NCBI RefSeq assembly: GCF_015557635.1
Contig: NZ_JADNOP010000003.1
Coordinates: forward strand, 1 to 64,000
Reading direction: 5' to 3'
Length of the DNA stretch: 64,000 nucleotides
Source: Fusicatenibacter saccharivorans
GTDB lineage: Bacteria > Bacillota > Clostridia > Lachnospirales > Lachnospiraceae
Shown: positions 42,720 through 50,459 of the stretch, in pieces
Layout: each line of letters begins with the position of its first letter
Numbering within the stretch: the stretch's first letter is position 1
Translations under genes and position numbers: made by a program
Notes under the pieces: generated by a model
Databases searched by the model: none
The model's input: only the letters and a program-made list of their open reading frames with translations
Told to the model about the DNA's origin: nothing

Positions 42720-43885
42720 GAAACTTGTCACTGAAAAAAACAATTCTGCTTTATTTTGTGATCAGCTTAACGGCAGCATTTCTGTTATCTGGATTTACAG
42801 TTCATTTTGCAGGAAATATGCAGAATAAAATATGGGAAAAATATATTGATTATGCAGATTATACGGACGTGTTTCAGCAATATGGAAAGAAATACGAGAT
42901 TGAGATATCAAGACCTAATCAATCGCAGATGAATCGTTTGGACTATCATCTTTCGGAAATGTGTGACTTTATGGAAACATATTCGGTACTGATTTTTTCG
43001 ATTGTTGGGAGTGTTGTTGCGGTATTCTTTTTTTATAAAAATAAGTTAAAGACACCTCTACAGGAACTAAAAGATGCCTCACAAATGATTGCAGATAATG
43101 AACTGGATTTTCATGTGTCCTATGAAAATAAAGATGAGATGGGAACTTTGTGTAAAGAATTTGAAATGATGCGAAGTGATTTAGCAGATAACAACAGAAA
43201 GATGTGGCGAATGATTGATGACGAGAAGGCTTTGCGGAATGCAATTGCACATGATATACGTTCTCCACTTTCCATATTGCGTGGGTATCAGGAAATGCTC
43301 TTAGAGTTTGTTTCTGCCGAGAGTATAAAAACAGAGGATGTTATTGATATCTTACAAACAGGCATGTATCAGATTGACCGTATAGAGCATTTCACGGAAA
43401 ACATGAGAAAAATGTCCCATTTAGAACAGAGGGAACTGCAATGCTCAGAGATAGAGTTATCGGAACTGGCAAAAAAGATTAAGGCAGAAGCTGCCATGCT
43501 GTCCAAGAAGGAAAGTAAATTATGTAAGGTAGAAAGAGTGCAGGAACAAAACATTGTGAAAGTGGATGAGGAACTTGTCATGGAAGTGACAGACAACTTA
43601 CTGGAAAATGCGGTTCGATATGCACAAAAAAGTATTGCTTTGCAGATAAAGAAAAAGGATGGTTTTCTTATAATTTCTGTTGAAGATGATGGAATAGGAT
43701 TTGTGGATACTGAGGAAAAAGTAACAGAGCCATTTTATCATAAGAATCCACAAGATGATTTAAAGCATTTTGGCCTTGGTATGTATATTTCTCGTATTTT
43801 CTGTGAAAAGCATGGAGGAAATTTGAAAATATATAATGCCAGACAAGGCGGTGCTCATGTAGAAGCTCTTTTCAAAGCTGAATAA
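42707..43885 (+). CDS. Sensor histidine kinase (VanS-like)
   Basis: 392 aa with two membrane helices (about residues 13-35 and 91-110) and a short extracellular loop. A HAMP domain follows, then HisKA with His in AIAHDIRSPLSILRGYQE, and HATPase with ENAVRYA, EDDGIGF and FGLGMYISRIF. The small loop suggests it senses through the membrane or the transporter, not a large ligand. The start at 42707 lies inside the end of the regulator gene. Confidence 0.9.
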   Translation: MEKIRNLSLKKTILLYFVISLTAAFLLSGFTVHFAGNMQNKIWEKYIDYADYTDVFQQYGKKYEIEISRPNQSQMNRLDYHLSEMCDFMETYSVLIFSIVGSVVAVFFFYKNKLKTPLQELKDASQMIADNELDFHVSYENKDEMGTLCKEFEMMRSDLADNNRKMWRMIDDEKALRNAIAHDIRSPLSILRGYQEMLLEFVSAESIKTEDVIDILQTGMYQIDRIEHFTENMRKMSHLEQRELQCSEIELSELAKKIKAEAAMLSKKESKLCKVERVQEQNIVKVDEELVMEVTDNLLENAVRYAQKSIALQIKKKDGFLIISVEDDGIGFVDTEEKVTEPFYHKNPQDDLKHFGLGMYISRIFCEKHGGNLKIYNARQGGAHVEALFKAE

Positions 43886-44001
43886 AAATACTTTATAAGG
43901 CTGAAATCACAAATAAAGTGGTTTTAGTCTTTTTTGTTGTGAATTTATTGAGAATTGATTTGTATGATGTTGTTAAAGAAATAAAGAAAGGAAGAGATAC
44001 A

Positions 44002-45072
44002 ATGAAAACAATCATAAAAAGAAGTATACTTGATTATTTAAAGAACCCTGTTTTGTGGATTGGCTTGATTATTATAGTTGCCAGTATGTATCAATGTCTG
44101 TCATCGTATTTGCAAATTCATTATATCAAACAGAATGAACAGATCACACAAAATGACGTAGCATTGGAAGATGCTGATGTCATGGATGGGTACATTCCCA
44201 CATCTGATGATAAAGAAAGAAGAAGGGAGTGGGAAGATACGATCAAAGAGACGTTAATGGACACCTCCAAAAATGGTTTTGGATTTAGCAGGCAGGAAGC
44301 AGATCATGTAATGAAAGAAATTCAGAATATGGATGTAAAGACTGCTTCTGAGTTTTTGGAATCCCAATATGGCTATTATAATGCAATATATGCTTATGAG
44401 GACCTTGAAATTCATAAGGGGACAGCAGAAGAAATCAATCATTATATCGAGCGGAAATTATCCGAACATTCTTTTTCCTGGTACTTTGCCAAAAAATTTA
44501 CGGATTTTGCAGGATTGCATATGGCCTTTTTTGCAACAGTCTTGCTATCATTTTTATTTATTCAGGATACACGAAAAAGTACCTATGAATTATTACATAC
44601 AAAGCCTGTTACGGCAGTCCAATATATATGTGGGAAAGTAATAAGCGGATTCATTAGTATGCTGGGAGTATTAGTGATTTTGAATGTTATATTCTTTATG
44701 CTGTGTTTGAAAACGTCTTTAGAATCGGGCTTTCCGGTAACACCAATTGATTTTTGCGTGAATTCTCTGATCTATATTGTTCCGAATCTTTTGATGATAT
44801 GTTGTGTCTATACAATTACAGCATTAATATTTAAAAATCCGCTTCCGGCAGCACCAATCTTGTTTTTACACATTATATATTCAAATATGCTGACCATGAA
44901 GAATGATATTTATTATATGAGACCGTTCTCTATTATGGTGCGATTCCCTGGCAGATTTTTTGAAACACATGTAGCCAAAATGTCAAACATAAATCAGATT
45001 ATTCTTGTAATTTCATCAGTTATATTAGTATGTATTTCTGTTACAATCTGGAAAAGGAGGAGGGTTCATTGA
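44002..45072 (+). CDS. ABC-2-type exporter permease (first)
   Basis: 356 aa with a first helix near residue 15, a long polar extracytoplasmic region (residues 45-170), then five helices, as in ABC-2 membrane proteins. AAGGAAGAG precedes ATG 44002; the frame extends up to 43918 without a signal. It ends inside the start codon of the next permease. It probably forms half of an exporter for an antimicrobial peptide or other amphiphile. Confidence 0.75.
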   Translation: MKTIIKRSILDYLKNPVLWIGLIIIVASMYQCLSSYLQIHYIKQNEQITQNDVALEDADVMDGYIPTSDDKERRREWEDTIKETLMDTSKNGFGFSRQEADHVMKEIQNMDVKTASEFLESQYGYYNAIYAYEDLEIHKGTAEEINHYIERKLSEHSFSWYFAKKFTDFAGLHMAFFATVLLSFLFIQDTRKSTYELLHTKPVTAVQYICGKVISGFISMLGVLVILNVIFFMLCLKTSLESGFPVTPIDFCVNSLIYIVPNLLMICCVYTITALIFKNPLPAAPILFLHIIYSNMLTMKNDIYYMRPFSIMVRFPGRFFETHVAKMSNINQIILVISSVILVCISVTIWKRRRVH

Positions 45073-45725
45073 AAACGGAACTAAAAAACTGCCTGTCGTT
45101 ATATAAGATTTTTTATTCATGTGCATTTATACTGATATTGTGTGCTATTCATCCGATTATATACTATGAAGAAATCGGTTCAGCGATTCAGTCGCCAATA
45201 GCATTTTTAACAATTATTTTTTGTAGTGACACATATTTGATGGAAGTAAAAAGTAAGCGTGCCGATGTATTTCATTTGTATGATCAAAAAAAGCAGTTAA
45301 AAGTAATATCGCAGAGAGTGGGCGTTCAAATATTATATTTATTAATACTTTCCTGTGTTGGATATGTTTTGTTTTTCTGGCAAAAACCGGGCAGTGTAAA
45401 CGAAGGCATTTCGGGTATTCAGATATTTCTTTTATATTTCATTGCAATGTTTGGAACTATCTGGCTTTGGAGTATATGCTCTGTGATTTTGTGTACATTG
45501 CTTCGAAATATGTGGGCAGGTATTGGATGTTTATTTGGAATTGTCATTGGACTTATATCAAAAGCGGGAAGTTCATTTTTCGGAAATCTGGGATTGTTTT
45601 CTTTCAGCTTTTGTGAACCTACTCAATTAATGTCCGAGAGTTGGATTTATGGAACGCTTGTGTCTTTTATAGCGGGGCTGTTTTTATTTGCAGTATTACC
45701 AATGACTTTAAAGAAAAGAGGATAG
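45069..45725 (+). CDS. ABC-2-type exporter permease (second)
   Basis: 218 aa with six hydrophobic segments. The start is TTG at 45069, set by GGAGGAGGG, and it overlaps the stop of the previous gene (TTGA). The protein has no family motif I can name beyond the ABC-2-like helix pattern, and its job follows from the operon context. Confidence 0.7.
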   Translation: MKTELKNCLSLYKIFYSCAFILILCAIHPIIYYEEIGSAIQSPIAFLTIIFCSDTYLMEVKSKRADVFHLYDQKKQLKVISQRVGVQILYLLILSCVGYVLFFWQKPGSVNEGISGIQIFLLYFIAMFGTIWLWSICSVILCTLLRNMWAGIGCLFGIVIGLISKAGSSFFGNLGLFSFSFCEPTQLMSESWIYGTLVSFIAGLFLFAVLPMTLKKRG

Positions 45726-45728
45726 ATT

Positions 45729-46601
45729 ATGAGTATTAGAATAAATGATTTAACAGTTAGATTTAAAAATGGTGTAGTTGCAGTAAATAAGGCATCTCTT
45801 GAAATACCTAAGGGAATTTACGGACTTTTGGGTGAGAATGGTGCCGGAAAAACCACTTTGATGAGGGTTCTTACAACTGTTTTAAAACAAACGGAAGGAA
45901 TGGTTTCCCTTGATGGAATTCTGTATAACGAGGGAAATTATGAGAAAATACAGAAAAAGATTGGTTATCTTCCACAGGAAATCGACTTATATCCGAATCT
46001 TACGGTGAAAGAATGTCTTGTATATATGGGGGGACTGTCAGGAGTAGCCAGAAATGACCTCGAACAAAGAATTACCTATTATCTGGAAAAGACTTCTCTT
46101 ACAGAGCATCAGAATAAAAAAATGCGGCAATTATCTGGTGGTATGAAGAGACGTGTCGGACTCATACAGGCACTTCTTAATAATCCGGATTTTTTGATTA
46201 TTGATGAACCTACCACCGGGTTAGATCCGGAAGAAAGAATCAGGATCCGCAATCTTTTGGTTGATTTTTCAAAGGATAGAACTGTGCTGTTTTCCACTCA
46301 TGTAGTAGAAGATTTAGCAGCAACCTGTACACAGCTTGCCATTATGAAAAAGGGAAGTTTTTTATATTCTGGAAGCGTGAGTGGGTTGCTGGAAAATGCA
46401 AAGGGCTGTGTTTGGAATTGTACGGTACAAAATGCAGAAGAAGCCCGTTTGTTAGAAGCCAATTATTCTATACCATCTAAGCAGTATGTAGAAAATGGAA
46501 TTCATATGAAAGTATTAAGCAAAGGAAAGCCAAATGAGAATTGTGTCCTGGATAATGATATCACTTTGGAAGATGCATATATTTATTTGACGAATAGTTG
46601 A
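45729..46601 (+). CDS. ABC exporter ATP-binding protein
   Basis: 290 aa. It has Walker A LLGENGAGKTTLMR, Q-loop YLPQEIDLYPNLT, signature LSGGMKRRVGL, Walker B FLIIDEPTTGLDPE and switch His in FSTHVVED. It belongs to the CcmA/DrrA-like class that pairs with ABC-2 permeases. It is the last gene of the cargo operon and follows the second permease after 3 nt. Confidence 0.92.
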   Translation: MSIRINDLTVRFKNGVVAVNKASLEIPKGIYGLLGENGAGKTTLMRVLTTVLKQTEGMVSLDGILYNEGNYEKIQKKIGYLPQEIDLYPNLTVKECLVYMGGLSGVARNDLEQRITYYLEKTSLTEHQNKKMRQLSGGMKRRVGLIQALLNNPDFLIIDEPTTGLDPEERIRIRNLLVDFSKDRTVLFSTHVVEDLAATCTQLAIMKKGSFLYSGSVSGLLENAKGCVWNCTVQNAEEARLLEANYSIPSKQYVENGIHMKVLSKGKPNENCVLDNDITLEDAYIYLTNS

Positions 46602-46606
46602 ATATA

Positions 46607-46629
46607 ACGGCGGGCAAGTTGCCCGCCGT
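46607..46629. terminator. Bidirectional terminator-like palindrome
   Basis: ACGGCGGGCAA/TTGCCCGCCGT, an 11-bp perfect stem with a 1-nt loop, between the convergent ABC operon and STAND gene. The T-tracts are weak. Confidence 0.65.
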
Positions 46630-46638
46630 AAATTATGC

Positions 46639-48951
46639 TTATTTTGTTAAAAGACCGGATAGATTTTTTCCAATGCAAAATCCAATCTGTGGATATAACT
46701 CCTGAATTTCCTGATATTTTGCTTCAATCATTTCTGGTTCATCAGCCCAGATCTTTTCATATATTTTGAAAGCTCTTTTAAAATGTGTTTTGGCTTGCGG
46801 AAGATTGGCAGTCATCAGATAAATGGTTCCAAGGGTTTCCTGTACTTTGGCATAATCCAGACAGTCATCGGAATGGTATTCCTTGATGATGCCGGATAAT
46901 TTTTGCAATTCAGAGATGCCTCTTTCGGGTTCCTGCTGTTCTGTCAGGAACATTGCATAATTGGCAATCTGAGGTATGCTGTCATTTATATGAAGCAGGT
47001 TAAATTGGTCAAGCAGTGAGATACTTTTTTCCATGTGTTCTCTTGCAAGATCGGGATGACCGTTCATGCGGTAAAGTCCACCGAGATTGGCATGAAGGTT
47101 GGAAACAAGGCGAGCATTGTCAGCAGTGATATTTTCTATCTGGGCAAGTGCATCCTTTTCCAGTTTTATTGCTTTTTCAGGTTTGGTTTCAAGGGTTGCC
47201 TGAAAATCCAGTAATAACGCCCGGTCAGAGTTGGTGCCAATGCTTTTTGTCTTTAACAGCACCTTCAGTTCCTGAATGATTCCCTTCATACCTTTGTGAT
47301 AGTTATAGTTATCCATGTATGGAAATGCATTTTCCAGAAAAAGCAGATACTTTGGCATATCATCTTTTTCAATTAATTCTATGATATTTCCGATTGTTTG
47401 AAATAGCTTTTTATAATAATCTACTTCCATTCCATGCATTAAACATATGTGCTGTAAAGAATCCAGAAACGTGTGACAACTACTTACAGATGGTTTTGTC
47501 TCTGAAAGGGTGATTTCCTGAATCATCGGATGCAGAGAGATAGTGCGACGTGTTGTTGTCTGAACGAAACCAGTCTCAATTAAATCGTTGATTTCATTTA
47601 GTGTGGACAGTTCCAGCCATTTGGCAAATATACGGGCAGAAATACCGGTGGAAGGAAGAAAGCACATATTACACATGATATCCTGCTGTTTAAGAGATAA
47701 AGTGTATAAAGAAAACAGCGTATGGATATGACTATAATAGGTGGCTTTGCTGCTTTGTCCATCTTTGATTATTTTAATTTTATCTTCGTTATGGAAAGAT
47801 GCTTTTTCCACCTGAAGTCTTGTTAATAACTGGTCTGGAGTCGAGATTCCATTTTCCAGAAGTTTTGCTGCCAGTTCCACGGCAAAAGTATGAGAGTGAA
47901 CAGTTTCGATGATCTTTTCAACTGTTGCACGGTATGCGTCTGCCTCTGAATAAAATGCTGATGCCAGCTGTAAGAGAGCGTTCATATCCTCTATTTCTTT
48001 TAATGGCAGAGTACAGTATTCATCCAGTTTGCTTCTGGTTGTAAACAAAATCTGGCAGCGATATTTTAATACTACTGACAGAAAGCTGTCCTGTGTGGCA
48101 GTGACATTAAAATTATCTATGATAAGCAGAGTATCAGATTTCAGGGAACGCAGGAAACGGTTATGTCTTTGAAACCGTTCCTGTTCAGTGCTTTCCGGAA
48201 GATCGTCAATAAAATCCATGTCAGTAATATCCTGATGAAGATTGCCGGTATATTCTACATAAAGGATATTGGTGTATTGCTTTATGTACCGCTTTGCGTA
48301 GGCTTTGGCAAGTTCACTTTTTCCAATTCCGGCGATTCCGCAAAGAAAAACATGACGGTTTTCCTCAAGCATGGTATATAATTCTTCCAGTTCTTTATCT
48401 CTTCCGATAAAATGACGGCATGGTTTCGGAACCTCACTGTCCATAATATAATCCAGCACAATGGGGGATAAAGCGCCTCCGGCGAGCAGCTTCTGATTTT
48501 TGGTATTACGTTTGATGAATTGGCGTTCCATGCCAAAAGAAATCAGTTTTGCAAGAAACAGCAGTCTTGAACTGGCTGGTTTATATAAGGGAGTCAGATT
48601 TTTCTTTTTCGCATCTGAGATGCTGTCATCCTGAATGAATAAAGTGTAAATATCTTGTATAACCATATTACAGTCAGACATCAGTGGAAGAAGATTCTGG
48701 TGGATGGTATGGGCTAATTTTTCCTGATTGGATGACTTGGAATAGTAAGCGGATATTTTAGGACTGATTTTAGCCTGACCAGTCATCCAGCGGCAAACCA
48801 GACCGTTGTCCATTGAAAAATCCTGATTTGTCGGATCATCCATAAAATCTTCAAATAATTCGTATAAAAAATCAGGCTGACTCATTTGATTACTTTCGCT
48901 GATATGATTTTTTAAGCAAGTGCTAATAGAAGAAAAATCGCATCGATTCAA
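46639..48951 (-). CDS. STAND-class NTPase with TPR repeats
   Basis: 770 aa. A helical N-terminal domain (1-175) of unknown type is followed by an NB-ARC-like NTPase (about 185-330) with Walker A FLCGIAGIGKSELAK, Walker B TLLIIDNF and the sensor ILFTTRS. A winged-helix region follows, then tetratricopeptide repeats (about 590-750, e.g. LHANLGGLYRMNGHPDLAREHMEKS). Such proteins act as signal-switched regulators or as immune sensors. No effector domain is recognisable, so regulation of the element or of its cargo is as likely as defence. AAAGGGGA precedes the start. Confidence 0.78.
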   Translation of the reverse strand: MNRCDFSSISTCLKNHISESNQMSQPDFLYELFEDFMDDPTNQDFSMDNGLVCRWMTGQAKISPKISAYYSKSSNQEKLAHTIHQNLLPLMSDCNMVIQDIYTLFIQDDSISDAKKKNLTPLYKPASSRLLFLAKLISFGMERQFIKRNTKNQKLLAGGALSPIVLDYIMDSEVPKPCRHFIGRDKELEELYTMLEENRHVFLCGIAGIGKSELAKAYAKRYIKQYTNILYVEYTGNLHQDITDMDFIDDLPESTEQERFQRHNRFLRSLKSDTLLIIDNFNVTATQDSFLSVVLKYRCQILFTTRSKLDEYCTLPLKEIEDMNALLQLASAFYSEADAYRATVEKIIETVHSHTFAVELAAKLLENGISTPDQLLTRLQVEKASFHNEDKIKIIKDGQSSKATYYSHIHTLFSLYTLSLKQQDIMCNMCFLPSTGISARIFAKWLELSTLNEINDLIETGFVQTTTRRTISLHPMIQEITLSETKPSVSSCHTFLDSLQHICLMHGMEVDYYKKLFQTIGNIIELIEKDDMPKYLLFLENAFPYMDNYNYHKGMKGIIQELKVLLKTKSIGTNSDRALLLDFQATLETKPEKAIKLEKDALAQIENITADNARLVSNLHANLGGLYRMNGHPDLAREHMEKSISLLDQFNLLHINDSIPQIANYAMFLTEQQEPERGISELQKLSGIIKEYHSDDCLDYAKVQETLGTIYLMTANLPQAKTHFKRAFKIYEKIWADEPEMIEAKYQEIQELYPQIGFCIGKNLSGLLTK

Positions 48952-49135
48952 TAGAAATTCCCCTTTCGTAGTTAAGATTAAGTATATCTATCATAACACG
49001 AACATACATTCGATTCAAGAAAATACGGATATTTTTAAAGTGATTGTGTCAATTTACAATCAATTTCTATTCAATGTGGTTTTCCGGCAGGTTCTGTAAA
49101 ATAAGCTCAGATCAAAACAATAACGGGAGGAGCTT

Positions 49136-49270
49136 ATGCAACAGAATATTGAATTTGAGCGGTGCATTGATTTTCTGGTACGGATGATTGATAAGTACGG
49201 CGCTGAAGTCCTCCGGGAGTTGGAGGAAGAAAAACAGAATAAGGAAGAAAAAGAAGCGGCAGTTTCCTGA
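49136..49270 (+). CDS. Small helical protein, unknown
   Basis: 44 aa (FERCIDFLVRMIDKYGAEVLREL, then a Lys/Glu-rich tail). A strong GGGAGGAG ribosome binding site lies 7 nt before the ATG, which supports a real gene. It is divergent from the STAND gene and convergent with the toxin-antitoxin pair. The function is unknown. Confidence 0.55.
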   Translation: MQQNIEFERCIDFLVRMIDKYGAEVLRELEEEKQNKEEKEAAVS

Positions 49271-49317
49271 AATACAAAATGTAAATCAGACTGTCGCTTT
49301 TTTCATGCATTTTTAAA

Positions 49318-49926
49318 TCAAATAAATTTTAAAAGCTGATGCAGAGTGTGTGGCTCATTATTCTGAGAAGCGGTAATACGAGTATCAAATGGCTTGAAAT
49401 GATTCTGCGTATAAAAGCTCAGAAGAAATTCATTATCTTCGCATTCAAGAAACTCCATAACGCCACCTACGGAATATTTGAGACTGGATATGGTTTCCAG
49501 TGCAAATCCCAGTAGAATATTTCCAGGAATTCGTTTTTCCTTTGGAAGAGAATAGTTCTTTCCCAACTGGGCGATCAGGTAAGCTGCGGTAGTATAGGAT
49601 TGTGTTTCTTCATCCAAAATACTGACACGGGACAGCTTTTTTGCCATTGTCTTGCTGATATTTGAAGCACGGACAGAGATGGGTTTTACTGTAAGTGAAA
49701 AATAACCAACCAATGAAGCATCTTCAGCATCAAATACCAGATAAGTGATAGATTGATCTTTTTTGGTAAACTCAATCGCATTATGTAATAAAAAGTATTC
49801 CACATCGAGATTTTTGGGACAAGAAAAATCGGAGAGTAAGTCGTAAAGACTTTCCTCTCCGATATATGTCGGTTCGTCTTTATCCAAATATGCCCGAATA
49901 TTAACGGTAAAATATTTATCAGACAT
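49318..49926 (-). CDS. GNAT-fold acetyltransferase, probable toxin
   Basis: 202 aa with the GNAT strand pattern: ITYLVFDAEDASLVGYFSLTVKPI, then GKNYSLPKEKRIPGNILLGFALE in the acetyl-CoA region, and a final FLLSFYTQNHFKPF. It resembles TacT/AtaT-like tRNA-acetylating toxins more than metabolic acetyltransferases, chiefly because an antitoxin-sized gene overlaps its start. The Q/RxxGxG/A loop is not clear-cut. It would stop translation when the antitoxin is lost, stabilising the element. Confidence 0.65.
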   Translation of the reverse strand: MSDKYFTVNIRAYLDKDEPTYIGEESLYDLLSDFSCPKNLDVEYFLLHNAIEFTKKDQSITYLVFDAEDASLVGYFSLTVKPISVRASNISKTMAKKLSRVSILDEETQSYTTAAYLIAQLGKNYSLPKEKRIPGNILLGFALETISSLKYSVGGVMEFLECEDNEFLLSFYTQNHFKPFDTRITASQNNEPHTLHQLLKFI

Positions 49927-50104
49927 GTTTTTTCTTCCTTTTTGACATTAAAGCTAAGATTTCCTGTGGGTTCGTTAACTGACGTCCGGGAAGTGTCTGC
50001 TTTGGTGTGCGGTCACGGTCGGCTTCGTCAATTGCTGCGACAAAACGCTTTATGCTATTTGGATTGGATACGACAAAATTATGAGTAATACTTGAAGTAG
50101 CCAT
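49919..50104 (-). CDS. Putative antitoxin of the GNAT toxin
   Basis: 61 aa, with a short N-terminal part and a basic C-terminus (RQLTNPQEILALMSKRKKKHV). AGAGGAGGTG precedes the start at 50104; the frame upstream to 50263 is AT-rich and unlikely. It overlaps the acetyltransferase gene by 8 nt and precedes it, the usual toxin-antitoxin order. No DNA-binding motif is obvious. Confidence 0.6.
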   Translation of the reverse strand: MATSSITHNFVVSNPNSIKRFVAAIDEADRDRTPKQTLPGRQLTNPQEILALMSKRKKKHV

Positions 50105-50459
50105 ACTAACACCTCCTCTTTTTTGGCTTTTTTGTGTATTTATAGTATATGCAATGTGTGATAAAAACACAATATCGAAAACAAAAATAATTTCTAAATA
50201 ATTTTCAAGCCGGACATTTATTAGACGCTTCCGGTAAGCGAACAATATTTTCGAGCCAATCATTTATAAGTCGCCAATGGTGGGCGGGCAATATTTTGAT
50301 AACAGAAATGCTCTGTATCTAACTTAATTATACGATTGGCGAAGAAATGCGTCAATACGGAAAATAAGTATTGAAAATAGTTGGAACAAGTACTAAAATT
50401 AAGTTGGGACATTGAATGGAAGTTATGTTACGAGATAATAAGAATTGTAGGTGGAAGGT

